Source: Chondrus crispus
Taxonomy: Eukaryota; Rhodophyta; Florideophyceae; Gigartinales; Gigartinaceae
NCBI RefSeq assembly: GCF_000350225.1
Contig: NW_005179175.1
Span: 1-64,000, forward strand
Direction: 5' to 3'
Length of the DNA stretch: 64,000 nt
Shown here: piece by piece, positions 31,979-43,484 of the stretch
Layout of the letters: the number at the start of each line of letters is the position of its first letter
How positions within the stretch are numbered: position 1 is the first letter of the stretch
The notes under the pieces: model-generated
The model's input: the letters and a program-made list of their open reading frames with translations, nothing else
The model's database searches: none
Told to the model about the DNA's origin: nothing
Program-made: the position numbers and the translations under genes

Positions 31979-34143
31979 CCCCCTACCACTTATGGATGAA
32001 ATCTGTGCCAAATGTTGGTCATTTGCGTGTTTTCGGTTCAAAGTGTTGGTATACATTACCAAAACACAACATCCAGAAACTTGACGCCCGTGCAAAGGAG
32101 GCAATGTTTCTGGGGTATGCTGAAAATACGAAAGCTTACAAGTTGTGGGATGGTGATTTGCACAAAGTGATCGTATCCAGAGATGTTACTTTTGACGAGT
32201 CCACGGGAGGCAAATCTGGTGAACCGATGGATACAAACGAGGAGGCTACAACTGATGATGACACAATCAACTTGAACATCGATGAGGAAGTTGCAGAAAA
32301 TGATGCAGTGGCATCAGAAGTATCATCGCCGGATGAACAACAAGACTCTGATGAATCCTCCAACTCCTCCCCAACTGCAGGGGAGGACGAAACTACCGAA
32401 ACAGTTGAGCAACACGTAGTTGAGGAAGAAACTATTGATCCGCCAACTAATCTCCGTCGGTCCACTCGCATTCGCAAAACGCCTGGGGCGTGGTGGGCAG
32501 CAGCTTTGGTGACTGCTGGACTCCTTAGCCACGCCCATGTGATAACGGAAATCCCAAACTCGTACAAGCAAGCTATGGATTCTCCAAAAGCTCGCTTCTG
32601 GCAGAAGGGCATCGACAAAGAACTTGCTTCACAACACAAAAACAAAACATGGACACTTGTTCCAAGATCTCAAGCATCAAACGTCCTGACGTCCAGGTGG
32701 GTTTTCGGAGTGAAGCAACTTCCTGACGAGTCCGGAAAATTGGTCGAAACTGCAAAGGGACGTCTTGTGGCACGAGGCTTTCAACAAGTAGAAGGCATCG
32801 ATTACACTGAAACTTTCGCCCCTGTCATCAAGTTCACAACTATCCGTCTGCTGCTCGCACTGGTTGCGCACTTTGACCTTGAGCTGCATCAGATGGACGT
32901 GGTGACTGCCTTCCTCAACGGTGACCTTCACGAAGAAATCTACATGGAGCAACCTGACGGATGCATCGACAAAGTCAAACCTGATTCGGTGTGTAAACTT
33001 TTGAAAGCAATCTATGGTCTTAAGCAAGCCCATCGCCAATGGCATAGTAAGATCGATGAGTTTCTGATCACTGAACTTGGTTTCAACACTACACGCAGCG
33101 ACCCATGTCTTTACATTCGACGTCAAGGCAATGTCATCATGATTATCGCGTTGTACGTGGACGATCTGCTGCTAGCTGGAAGTGACTTGGAGGCCATATT
33201 ATGGATGAAAAATGAACTCAACAAACGATTCGATATGAAAGACCTTGGCGAAGCGAAGACTTGTATTGGTCTAGAGATCGACCGTATACGTTCTAAACAC
33301 GTCCTGACCGTCACGCAGTCGAAGTATGCCCAAGCAGTACTGAAACGGTTCAAAATGTCGGCATGCAATCCTTGCGTTACTCCGATGGAACAGTCTCGAC
33401 ATGTCACAATGCAAGTGGCCGAAACTGGCACTGATGACAACCCATGCTTTCAACCATATCGTCAGGCCATTGGATGTCTAATGTTCCTAATGGTCGGGAC
33501 CCGCCCCGATATTGCGTATGCCATTGGAAAGTTATCTCAACACTGTGCCGACCCTCACGATTCGCATTGGACAGGTGTGAAACGTGTTTTGAGATACTTG
33601 CGTGGGTCCCAGCATCTTGGAATAGTGTTTGGTAAAGATGATCTTGGTACGGAACTTCATGGGTATAGCGACGCAGATTGGGGTGGATGCCTTGAATCAC
33701 GGAAATCAACGAGTGGGTACGTGTTCAAGCTTTGTGATGGGCCTATCAGTTGGGCTTCCCGGAAACAAACAGTAGTTGCAAAGTCTACTTGTGAGGCAGA
33801 ATACATCGCACTCAGTGAAGCATGCAAAGAGGCTGCGTGGCTTCGACGTTTCCATGCTGATGTACTTGGTGCGAATTCGGATCCAACAATTCGCGTTGGA
33901 TGTGACAACGCTGGTACGATTGCGTTTGCTCAGAACGAATCTACAAATCGTCGCAACAAGCACATTGATATTACGTATCATTTTGTTCGAGATGCGGTGC
34001 AGCGAAAACTGGTCACATTGTACCATTGTCCGACAACAGAAATGCCAGCCGATATGCTGACCAAACCACTTGGTCGCGTGCTGTTTGAAAAGTTCGTGGG
34101 CATGGTTGGGCTTTCCGAGTGCAAAGCTGCCCAAAGCATGTGA
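31975..34143 (+). CDS. Copia-1 pol, RT and RNase H (right copy, inverted)
   Basis: 722 codons, nearly identical to the left copy on the opposite strand. RT has YVDD in ALYVDDLLLAG. RNase H has GYSDADWGG, CEAEYIAL and CDNAGT. The C-terminal Ser-Met-stop codons form part of a conserved hairpin across the polypurine tract and LTR d (34136-34178). Differences from the left copy are a handful of substitutions, so the duplication is recent. Confidence 0.9.
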   Translation: MTPYHLWMKSVPNVGHLRVFGSKCWYTLPKHNIQKLDARAKEAMFLGYAENTKAYKLWDGDLHKVIVSRDVTFDESTGGKSGEPMDTNEEATTDDDTINLNIDEEVAENDAVASEVSSPDEQQDSDESSNSSPTAGEDETTETVEQHVVEEETIDPPTNLRRSTRIRKTPGAWWAAALVTAGLLSHAHVITEIPNSYKQAMDSPKARFWQKGIDKELASQHKNKTWTLVPRSQASNVLTSRWVFGVKQLPDESGKLVETAKGRLVARGFQQVEGIDYTETFAPVIKFTTIRLLLALVAHFDLELHQMDVVTAFLNGDLHEEIYMEQPDGCIDKVKPDSVCKLLKAIYGLKQAHRQWHSKIDEFLITELGFNTTRSDPCLYIRRQGNVIMIIALYVDDLLLAGSDLEAILWMKNELNKRFDMKDLGEAKTCIGLEIDRIRSKHVLTVTQSKYAQAVLKRFKMSACNPCVTPMEQSRHVTMQVAETGTDDNPCFQPYRQAIGCLMFLMVGTRPDIAYAIGKLSQHCADPHDSHWTGVKRVLRYLRGSQHLGIVFGKDDLGTELHGYSDADWGGCLESRKSTSGYVFKLCDGPISWASRKQTVVAKSTCEAEYIALSEACKEAAWLRRFHADVLGANSDPTIRVGCDNAGTIAFAQNESTNRRNKHIDITYHFVRDAVQRKLVTLYHCPTTEMPADMLTKPLGRVLFEKFVGMVGLSECKAAQSM

Positions 34144-34154
34144 TCGAGGGGAGG

Positions 34155-35418
34155 TATTGAAAATGTGCGACCACATGCTGTTATCTGAAAAGGTCAAAAT
34201 CGAGTGACACGTGTACATGACTGCACGGTCCGGGCGCTCTTACCCATATCACGACATGACACGTGTAAAATCCCAGATTTTGGGGTTCCGGGGACGAAAG
34301 TGGCCTCTCGGAGGGTCATGCAAATTTGCATAGTTTTGCCAAGTGGAACCTTGGCCCGTAGCACTAAAGACTACACAGGAAATACTGCAATTCTATTGGC
34401 CCTCAGGTCTAATGCTGCAAATCTATTGGTCGAGCGTTGTCCACGTGTGCCTCATTGGCCTTGTGATGTACTTTAAATGGCCTGTATATGCCATAATTAC
34501 GTTGTTTTGGGGGTTTCAAGTGGTTTGTCATGGTTGTAATGGGTAATTGCATGGGGCCCCCGGGCGGGACACATGTATGCCGTGTACACATGTACACGTC
34601 GCCAGGTGGATTCGTGTACGTACACATGTACACGCATCCAGGTGTATGCACATGAGGGTTTACAGTTTTACAGTGTCAGACTGTTTGCGATCCTGCGCGT
34701 GTCCGAGTACAGTACATGTGAATCAAAAGTACAACAAGTACTTCTCGCGAGAGGAATACAGTTGTGCGATTATTCTGTGTATTCGTCACGCTGTATGCGA
34801 GTCTTGCGTGAGCACGCGCCGTTGCACTGTGCTCTCGTCATGGTGCGCCGTTGGATGCAAGTTCATGACAGTACTCGTGTGATTTACATGTATTCTCATG
34901 TGAGTTGTGTAGAAAGTCTGGATGCACATTGTTATAACTTGCCATAATTATCTGACAGTGCTTGGCGAAATTAGTAAGGTGAGAAACAAGGATACGTATG
35001 GCGATTGTGATATGAAAGACGTTTGCGTTGTTGGAAATAGACAAGTGCCAAGTTGTTCGTTGCACAACAATGAAGTCTGGCATGACTGGATGCAGATTAG
35101 TAAGGTGTGAAACAGTTGCATTCATAGGGCCATGGTTTACAGTCATTTGGAATGTGTAGAAATAGTTGTGAGCTAATAGTTACGAATCGATTCGTAAGGT
35201 GGAAATCGAACAGTATAGTCGGGCCACAAGAGGACCGCGCTTGGTCGCGCATAGTAGAGTATGGTTTACTGGCAGTCGGAGTAGAGCGATAGTGTAGCAC
35301 TCGAAGTGTATAAGTATCGCAGGAAAACGGCTTCAAAGAAAACCTCGGCACCAACTCCTTCACTCACACACATCAACCTGCCTTCCTTCTTTCCCTTGCC
35401 CCTCCGAACCTACCATTA
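34155..35418 (+). mobile_element. Copia-1 LTR d (copy of solo LTR b)
   Basis: 1264 bp, + orientation. On its left is the polypurine tract of the inverted pol; on its right are TGGCC and gag. It shares private variants with LTR b that a, c and e lack (for example Ser, Asp and Arg changes in one shared LTR frame), so it descends from the same solo insertion. Confidence 0.9.
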
Positions 35419-35869
35419 TGGCCATCTCCTTGTCATCGATGTTTACGCTCATTGACTTGAGGATGGCTGCCAGCTGCTTGACACGATTGATGTATGCAAG
35501 CACCTTTTCACCGGAAAGCATCTTCACAGTGTAGAACTCACGACGTGCAGCTAGTTTGTTCAGCAAAGTGTGCCTCTCAAACACGTTCTCAATAGCTTCC
35601 CACATCTCATGAGCAGTATCAACATCACGTACATGCTCAAGATGCTCATCTGATAGGGAGAGACCAATCAGTGCTTTAGCTTTACTGTCACCTCTGATCC
35701 ACTTCTTACGCTCTTCCGCGCGTTCCTCACTTGGAACTCTTCCCTCAACGATGTATTGGTCAACATCACGTAGAGCAAGCAGAAGTTGTATTTTCTGCTT
35801 CCACACGTAGAAGTTGGAGTCCGTCAGTTTGTCGATTCTGATGGATCCTCCTCCTCCTTGATCTTCCAT
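35419..35869 (-). pseudogene. Copia-1 gag N-terminal part (right copy)
   Basis: Duplicate of 27512-27962 with start at 35869. It differs by very few bases. It is cut at the same codon by LTR d. Confidence 0.9.
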
Positions 35870-36041
35870 TTTAGTGCAAATAAACTTCAAGTATTCGAAA
35901 ATCCGTTTGGGGATCCCAAGCCGTTAACCGATAGTCAACACAATGGCAAGCCCACCCGTCTAAGAAATTCGATATGATTACTATGAAGTTGCACTAGGAG
36001 AAATTTGCGAACAGATATGTGAATTTATTTGGATGAAATCC

Positions 36042-36713
36042 CTAACTATTCTGTTCACAAACTACCTTTAAGTGTGCGGCACCGTTCTCGTGGCACTTCA
36101 GGTGCCCGTGAGACTCAAAGACGCGATTGCAAGGGATACAACGCGGAGTCTCCTTAGCGTTGGCAACTTGAATGCGATGAGACCTAGACTGAATGTGGTC
36201 GTAAAAGGCCTTCGCACTATTGCCACTAACGCCGCACACTTTACAATACCGCTTATACCGCGGGCACACCTTACGATTCCTCTTGCGCTCACGCTTAAAC
36301 TCTTTATCCGCGAGAACAGCTGCTTTCCGAGCAGAAAGTCGATGCGTAGTTCTCTTTATTGGTGCGGGAACAGAGCGCGGAATACGAGGAATCCTATATG
36401 GTGCGCAACTCGAGGACGGACCCGGAAGCGCGAGCCGAGGTGAAGGTTGATCCTCAGGCTCAAGCACCTCAACGGATACGACCTCCGATGTCCGAACCGT
36501 TCGACCGGTGACCAGCTTCCCAGGCGCAGAGCGCACCGGTACTAATTCCAGATCTAACACAACCCCGTAAAAACAGGTATTCACAATAAGGAATATGAAG
36601 ATAATCGTCAGTAACAGATTTTGGAATTATTGCTCTTAAGAACCACCAAAACGTGCAAAGACAATCACTTAGATGTGTAGGAAATGGAAAGAAACTCAAA
36701 ACTTACTTTGCAT
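36042..36713 (-). CDS. Two-zinc-finger accessory protein (right copy)
   Basis: Duplicate of 28135-28806, with the same ATG, 153-bp intron signals (36706 to 36554), basic stretch and two C-X2-C-X12-H-X5-H fingers. The visible protein is identical to the left copy. The whole leader segment is equal in length in both copies. Confidence 0.7.
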
Positions 36714-37076
36714 GAGAGAACGAAGAAAACCCAAATGCGAGATTGACGACGACGGCGGTAGCGGGAGCGGAAACGAAGACGAAGACCAAAGACAGAGACA
36801 GCAGCAAGAATCACAGCAAGAACAAAAGCCAAACCAAGAACGAAGACAACGAAGACAGCGGGGGCGATGACCAAAACCAATTCACACAAGAGAGCAAGAA
36901 CGACAGCAGCAGCGAAAACCAAAACCAAGAACGACGGCAAGAACGAGAGCGACAACGACAGCGAGAAGACCAGCGGAAAGAACGACGAGAAACGGCAGCG
37001 AAAACGACAGCGACAACGACGGCAGAAACAACGGAACGAGAACGACAGACTCATGCAGTGAAACGACAGCGAGGGA

Positions 37077-37090
37077 CTGGGCCCATAACC
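37077..37090 (-). promoter_or_regulatory. Primer-binding site of copia-1, right copy
   Basis: GGTTATGGGCCCAG adjoins LTR e on the minus strand, as at 29170-29183. Confidence 0.85.
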
Positions 37091-38354
37091 TAATGGTAGG
37101 TTCGGAGGGGCAAGGAAAAGAAGGAAGGCAGGTTGATGTGTGTGAGTGAAGGAGTTGGTGCCGAGGTTTACTTTGAAGCCGTTTTCCTGCAATACTTATA
37201 CACTTGGAGTGCTACACTATCGCTCTACTCCGACTCCCAGTAAACCATACTCTACTATGCGCGACCAAGCGCGGTCCTCTTGTGGCCCGACCATACTGTT
37301 CGATTTCCACCTTACGAATCGATTCGTAACTATTAGCTCACAACTATTTCTACACATTCCAAATGACTGTAAACCATGGCCCTATGCATGCAACTGTTTC
37401 ACACCTTACTAATCTGCATCCAGTCATGCCAGACTTCATTGTTGTGCAACGAACAACTTGGCACTTGTCTATTTCCAACAACGCAAACGTCTTTCATATC
37501 ACAATCGCCATACGTATCCTTGTTTCTCACCTTACTAATTTCGCCAAGCACTGTCAGATAATTATGGCAAGTTATAACAATGTGCATCCAGACTTTCTAC
37601 ACAACTCACATGAGAATACATGTAAATCACACGAGTACTGTCATGAACTTGCATCCAACGGCGCACCATGACGAGAGCACAGTGCAACGGCGCGTGCTCA
37701 CGCAAGACTCGCATACAGCGTGACGCGTACACAGAATAATCGCACAACTGTATTCCTCTCGCGAGAAGTACTTGTTATACTTTTGATTCACATGTACTGT
37801 ACTCGGACACGCGCAGGATCGCAAACAGTCTGACACTGTAAAACTGTAAACCCTCATGTGCATACACCTGGATGCGTGTACATGTGTACGTACACGAATC
37901 CACCTGGCGACGTGTACATGTGTACACGGCATACATGTGTCCCGCCCGGGGGCCCCATGCAATTACCCATTACAACCATGACAAACCACTTGAAACCCCC
38001 AAAACAACGTAATTATGGCATATACAGGCCATTTAAAGTACATCACAAGGCCAATGAGGCACACGTGGACAACGCTCGACCAATAGATTTGCAGCATTAG
38101 ACCTGAGGGCCAATAGAATTGCAGTATTTCCTGTGTAGTCTATAGTGCTACGGGCCAAGGTTCCACTTGGCAAAACTATGCAAATTTGCATGACCCTCCG
38201 AGAGGCCACTTTCGTCCCCGGAACCCCAAAATCTGGGATTTTACACGTGTCATGTCGTGATATGGGTAAGAGCGCCCGGACCGTGCAGTCATGTACACGT
38301 GTCACTCGATTTTGACCTTTTCAGATAACAGCATGTGGTCGCACATTTTCAATA
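37091..38354 (-). mobile_element. Copia-1 LTR e (5' LTR of right element)
   Basis: 1264 bp, minus orientation, same variants as LTR c. The right flank, CCTCGTCCATAACC, continues the 80-bp repeat of the pogo-like transposon. Confidence 0.95.
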
Positions 38355-38717
38355 CCTCGTCCATAACCACCGCCGTCCTTGCATGCCAGCGGAGCTGCAC
38401 GAATCTGTTGCTCGGCCTTGCACTACTCTTTCTAACCTTACAAAGTATCATTGCTTTATCAGGTCTCGCTTAAAATATTCGTATTGACCTTGCATCTTCT
38501 CCCCCTACGTTGCGATTCGCGCACAGCTCACTTCCGATTTTTCTACGTTTACGTCATCTGGTTCCTTCGCAAAACCGTCTGCTCAGCCTCGCCCCAGACA
38601 CGTTGACCACCTTATCTTCCCCTTCTTCCTGCGCCACGCGCCCGAAATCACATCCCTGCTACTTGACCCTACCTGTCCTTGCCTCCCGCTTACCCCTTCC
38701 TCTCCCCCTAAATTTTC

Positions 38718-40411
38718 TCAGGATTGTACCACCTCCTCAATGTCTCCAGGAACACCCACCACAGCGCTCACGACATCAACCGGTTCTCCCTGGAAGTGAT
38801 ACCGATATTTGCCGATAATGTGCTGCAGCTTGGGCAACAGCTGCCTCTCCTCCCACTGATCGTTTATATTTAAAGCCATTCCAGTAATAATCATGGCCTT
38901 GCGAGCGTATGAAATCCCGTCTTTGTCGCGTTGCCGATTCACAGCAGCAACAGCCTTCACGGCAAGGTCTAGGAAAAATGGTTTTCCGGGGTTTGGAATT
39001 TTGCCCGAATTTTTAGACCAATTGTTTTGCTCTATCATTTTCATCTTGTGCGCCTCCCAGCGTACAGACCACTCGCTCTTAATTTTTTGAATTATAAACG
39101 AATCGCAGGGCTGGACGTAGCCGGTTAGGTTCGGTTCAAAATACTCGATCTCGGTGTTGATGCGTCGCGCAGCTTCTAAAAGTTCAGGGGTTGTGTTGTG
39201 TCCAGAGCAAATATCGAGGTAGAGCACTCGCTTCCTGCCATGTGGCAGAGAGGAGATGACCTTCGGTTCTGAAAGCCAAAGTGGCATGACCTTTGTGTCC
39301 ATCCAGCCCTTCGGCCCCGATCGGTATGAAACTCCGTGCACGCTGTCTGGAACCCCTCTGATCGGATACGAGCGCTTCTGGTTTTTAAACACCAGAAATG
39401 GAGGTGCAATGCGCACGTCACGGCCTCCTGTGAACCGCACAACCATCGTCATGCCCTCCCCTCCTGAAACGGCGTCCGCATATTTGACTTCTTGGTCTCC
39501 CGAAAATCCGAGCGTGCGTCCGTTGTCGACATCTATGACAAAATGCGTTTCATCCGAATTTTCTGTGTCTTCCTCCCTCAATTCACCACTGCGAAATCCT
39601 CGAGCTAACACACCAAGATGAAAAGCGACCTGTTTCTCAAGGTAGTCTCTTTTTGGGGGGCTTAGTTGATGTTTTCCCGTAAGAGCGCGACTGACAATAC
39701 CATCACAGTCAGCAAAGGACTGCGTGAAACGTGCTGTAATGAAAGTGGAAAGAGGATTTCCGGTTCGTTGATCTAGCATGGAAGGGTGGTATTCATCGCT
39801 GTTACCGGAATCGAGCAGATGCTGCCCAAGTGCACGCAGTGACCTGTAATTGAATTTCACGCCCAGTTTGCGTAGTCGATCGAATTCAGTACGCCAATCA
39901 TTGTAGAGAGATAGGACCCACTGTGGTCTTTTGCGACCTCTTCCTCTTCTAGCCTTCATATTCACTCGCGCACGGACGCCGTTTATGCGACGGGTGATAC
40001 CCGAATGGGTTCCTTTCAAGGATATTTTACCCTGAGCGTCAACGTATTCAATGCGGGATTTCCACAGTCTTGACGCTTTGGCCAAATTGGCGTTGTCGGA
40101 TCCTCGAACAGTGATGAGAACCTTGCCACAGCTCTGCTCGGAATGTGCTTGTTTCCGTCCTTTGCAGCAGCATTCATCATCCACTTGACAATACTTGCCC
40201 GCTGCGTAATGGTAAGCACATGTTGAGTGGAGCGCTTTTGGATGGTGCCGCTGCAAGGGATATTGTTGGGGTTCATTGCGCCTGGCATGGTGCTATTTCT
40301 GCCGTGTGTGTCCCGGTCGGCATCAGCACTGTCATCGGACACAATGCGTTGTGTGCGCAGCTCTCTAACACGCTCAAAAGCCGCTAAAATGGGGGACGCA
40401 GAGAGAGGCAT
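38718..40411 (-). pseudogene. Pogo-like DDE transposase
   Basis: The N-terminal part (start ATG 40411) has a helix-turn-helix of the psq/CENP-B type (LTITQRASIVKWMM). Near 40100 the frame shifts by one; the continuation carries a second DNA-binding region. The DDE_1 catalytic domain then shows Asp in DETHFVIDVDNG, Asp in LYLDICSGHN and Asp in YVQPCDSFIIQKIK, the usual D, D, D layout of pogo/jerky relatives. The longest frame is 512 codons. The gene lies between terminal repeats that bind the unit. Apart from the frameshift, which could be a sequencing error, it looks recent. The enzyme would cut and paste the element at TA. Confidence 0.75.
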
Positions 40412-40731
40412 GGTGCGGCGTGTGTTGACGGAGAAAGGATAATGGATGGACAGAGGATAAGGGAGGCAAAAAAAGTCAGGTATCTGACGAAGGGAGAGGT
40501 ACTGCATTGATACAGAGAAATCTCATTTTGCGTCAGCGCCCATCAATCAGCCAAGCGACAGCGTCGTGGATCATGACCTAAGGCAATAATTGGGCCAGCG
40601 AAATAAATTCACAGATATTGCCCCACAGAGTGAAGGGTCCTGTCGCTTCTGTGTCACACAATATAGTGTCACACACACTATTTCTGTTTTGACACTAAAT
40701 AGTTGCTGACACCAAATACGATAACTGGGTG
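40412..40731. other. Right subterminal region of the pogo-like transposon
   Basis: It has AGTGTCA-type repeats and the right inverted repeat ending CGATAACTGGGTG. No gene. Confidence 0.7.
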
Positions 40732-40733
40732 TA

Positions 40734-41473
40734 CACGGTTGCGCTGTACAGTACAATCTGAGCATGTTTCATTTTCTCCGCCTGACACGTGTATGACCTG
40801 AACACATGGCCTCATTACACTGTCGGACGCGTACAGTACGCCTGCAGTCTTACAGACAAAGTGTAGAACCTTGGTGGCGGGTGCCTGGCACGTGCCAAAG
40901 GTTTACAGCGTCCATGGAGTGCAGCACCGGTACAGCAGGACACAAAGATACGGTTGCGCGAGTTTTGAATTCGTAAGGCAAAATGTGCACTGTTGTAATT
41001 GACAGTGGACAGGACCTCACGAGAGATTCAGATTCATAAGGCAACGTGTGCGCTGTAAACAGTCCTTGCAGGATTGATTTGAATTCGTAAGGCAACGTGT
41101 GAGCTGTAAACGTGCCTTACGAATTTGTGCCACGCTGGATTTGGATTAGTAACGGAATTTGTGCTTTGCTGTGCTTCGTTGGACTGCCGTACAAATTTCT
41201 CCGTCATGACAGTGTGGTAATTCGTAAGGCGGTTTTCTGTTATGTTTGTTGGGCCATCGCCAGTTTGGCTGAGTAGCAAGACGGGCACATGTGTTAGAGC
41301 AAATACATTTGTAGTATGTGTGTCGTAGTGTTTGGAAGTAGAGTTCTAGAAGATTGCAGAAGTGTATAAGTAGTGCCAGAAGTTGGCGACTCAAAGTAAA
41401 TTGGTACCCAATCCTTCAACTTCACCTCATCAACCGTCCTTCGAATCCCCTTCGCCCCGCTGACCTACCATTA
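40734..41473 (+). mobile_element. 5' LTR of copia element F, second part
   Basis: It resumes GTACACGGTTGC-type sequence where 20869 broke off (the G LTR has the uninterrupted form) and ends CCTACCATTA, next to the primer site. Total LTR about 940 bp without the transposon. It has several AATTCGTAAGGC repeats (40965-41240). Confidence 0.85.
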
Positions 41474-41487
41474 GGTTATGGGCCCAG
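41474..41487 (+). promoter_or_regulatory. Primer-binding site of copia F
   Basis: GGTTATGGGCCCAG directly after the LTR; same half-tRNA-iMet type as copia-1. Confidence 0.85.
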
Positions 41488-42597
41488 TTCAACGTTATCA
41501 TTCTGCTGTGTGAATGTTTGTTCTCAGTTTCTGCTGCCGTTCTCGTTTTGGTCTCTGCTGTCGTTCTCGCTTTGGTCTTCGCTGTCGTTCTCGTTTTGGT
41601 TTCTGCTGTCGTTTCCGCCGTCGTTTTCATCGCCGTTGTCGTTCGTTTTGTTCTGTCGCCGTCTACTTGCTGTCGTTATCATCTTGGTCGTTCGTCTCCG
41701 TCTACCCGCTGTCGTTGCAACTTCGAGGATCTTCTTTGTGTCCGTTGCAGCTTGCTCTTGGCAATCGTTGTGTGAGCTGTGGGTATAGTCCCTAGTCGCC
41801 AACGTACCATATAAATCCAAGAAGACTGCCCTTCGATCACGCCGGTGATCGTCGTAGCTGCCGATACCCTCGCTTTTGGTGAGATGCTTGTGCCATTGGA
41901 AATCTAACTTGAGCGAGGGTCCGACCAAGAATCGTCGAGAGACGAAACACTGATCCTCGGGGAGGATCACAGTGTACTGGTATAGTCGATCCGCACTCTG
42001 CCTTCGGGAGGTGCGTCGGCGGTGTGGGTAACGCTCTCGGTATTAGCCCTATAGGTACGACTTCGGTCCCCTGGGTGAAGATAATACGTACCTAAACACC
42101 GAACCTCTCACTATACGTGTATAAGGTCGCGTACCTTGATTAAGTTCGCACGGAAGAGGGTGACCCTAGGCGTGATTGTGAACAAATCACACGAGTACGA
42201 CGAAGGCAGTTTCATTCTTGTGTTGTGGGAAACCTCATTGGGGTAGTACCGTATCAAGTTTGGACAAGCCGATTTCGGTTGCAGGGACCGTTCGCGGTAG
42301 TGACCAAAAGTCCTGGTTCGTCTACAGTCCAAGTGTTGTGCTTACTCGTGGCAAGTTTGATTTAGTTCACAGTCGAAAGACCCGCACTGGTCGACATACA
42401 GGGGTAGCGCCCTAAGGCATTTTTAAGAAGAATATGTTTGTTCCACTCCGCCGGGAACAAGCACCAAGAACGTTTCCGAGCAGTCGCTACAAAGTTCTTA
42501 TACGGGTGGGCTTGCCATTGTGTTGACTATCGGTTAACGGCTTGGGATCCCGGAACAGAAGACCTTGTATACTCGAAGGGTACATCCCTTCAGCGAA
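41488..42597 (+). other. Leader of copia F
   Basis: A GTCGTT-rich, A-poor part (41510-41700) is followed by a block shared with the G leader (about 41868-42597). This includes a strong hairpin, CACTGATCCTC with GAGGATCACAGTG (41948-41974), and the 50-bp conserved block (42502-42551). No zinc-finger ORF is present here. Confidence 0.75.
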
Positions 42598-43484
42598 ATG
42601 GATGACCAAAGCTCTGGATCGGTCAGAATCGAGAAGCTGACCGCATCTAACTTTTACATCTGGAAGCAGAAAATCCAGCTACTGCTTGCTCTCCGAGATG
42701 TCGATCAATACGTTTTTGATGATATCCCGGAAAATGCGACCTCAGATGACCGGAGAAAATGGATCCGTGGTGACGCAAAAGCAAAGGCAGTCATCGGGCT
42801 CACACTCTCCGATGACTACTTGCAACATGTGCGAGGGTGTAGCAGTGCGAAAGAGACATGGGAAGCAATTCTGAATGTGTTTGAGCGTCATACTTTGCTC
42901 AACAAACTTGCCGCCCGTCGCGACTTTTACACTGTATCCATGCTCCCATCCGAGAAAGTGCTCGTGTTCATCAATCGTGTGAAGCAACTTGCTGCCAGAT
43001 TGCAGTCAATGAGTGTTGAGATTGACGATAAGAAATTGCAATGGCTGTCTTGAATGGCTTGCCTCCGCGATTCGATAACCTGATTGATGCTCTTGACGCA
43101 CTTGGCAATGAAGATAAAGTGTTTGGACTCGAGTTTGTGAAGAGTCTCCTGCGACAAGAAGAACAAAGAGAAAGCATGAAGACCGCTTCTGCTTCACCAT
43201 CACATGCACCTGCACTTGTCAATCGTATGCCTATTCGACGCGATATGAAATGTACGAACTGCAATGGACATGGGCATACTGCAGCGCGTTGCTGGGGCAA
43301 GGACGTGAATGGGCGCCGACCTGCACCGCCAGATGAGATTCGGTCACGCAACACTGGCTTGAAGCCAAGTGCATTCGTTTCTCGAGATGACAACTCTACT
43401 GCTGCCTTTGCGGAGAGTGACTTTACTTGCTTGCTTTCGACTTCCACTCCAGAAAAGAGGGCTGCAAACGCAAGGTCATGGCTT
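42598..43484 (+). pseudogene. Copia F gag and start of protease, frameshifted, cut by G
   Basis: It starts MDDQSSGSVRIEKL. The gag core matches G closely. Loss of one A near 43030 (GATAAGAAATT for GATAAAGAAATT) breaks the frame; the next frame has MAVLNGLPPRFDNL and the knuckle CTNCNGHGHTAARC. It reaches the protease tryptophan-leucine and is then cut by element G at 43485. The other side resumes at 50182-50222 (VGSACSAH-like codons, so the active-site Asp is lost) before element H cuts it again. Confidence 0.85.

Larger units (their letters stand above)
21301..38354. mobile_element. Copia-1 composite array (five LTRs, one pol inverted)
   Basis: Order: LTR a (-), pol (-), LTR b (+), gagN/leader (-), LTR c (-), pol (+), LTR d (+), gagN/leader (-), LTR e (-). 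All LTRs are 1264 bp. LTRs b and d share private variants and both are followed by TGGCC. The two gagN/leader segments are equal in length (1672 bp). Outer flanks CCTCC and CCTCG match at 4 of 5 positions, as a target duplication of the whole unit. See the separate entries for genes. Confidence 0.85.
20870..40731 (-). mobile_element. Pogo-like DNA transposon (about 2.8 kb net), interrupted by a copia array
   Basis: Terminal inverted repeats CACCCAGTTATCGTATTT (left, from 20870) and its inverse (right, to 40731) continue with GTGTCA, about 24 of 25 positions alike. The flanking TA at 20868-20869 and 40732-40733 fits the TA duplication of the pogo/Tc1 group. Several subterminal AGTGTCA copies lie inside both ends and may be transposase sites. 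Without the 17,054-bp copia array and its 5-bp duplication the element is about 2,803 bp. It carries one transposase gene (38718-40411, -) and 80-bp tandem repeats. It sits inside the LTR of copia F. Confidence 0.85.

Noticed and set aside
42598..43484. F gag frameshift as a programmed shift
   Set aside because: G has the intact sequence with one more A at the same place and reads straight through, so it is a simple deletion.
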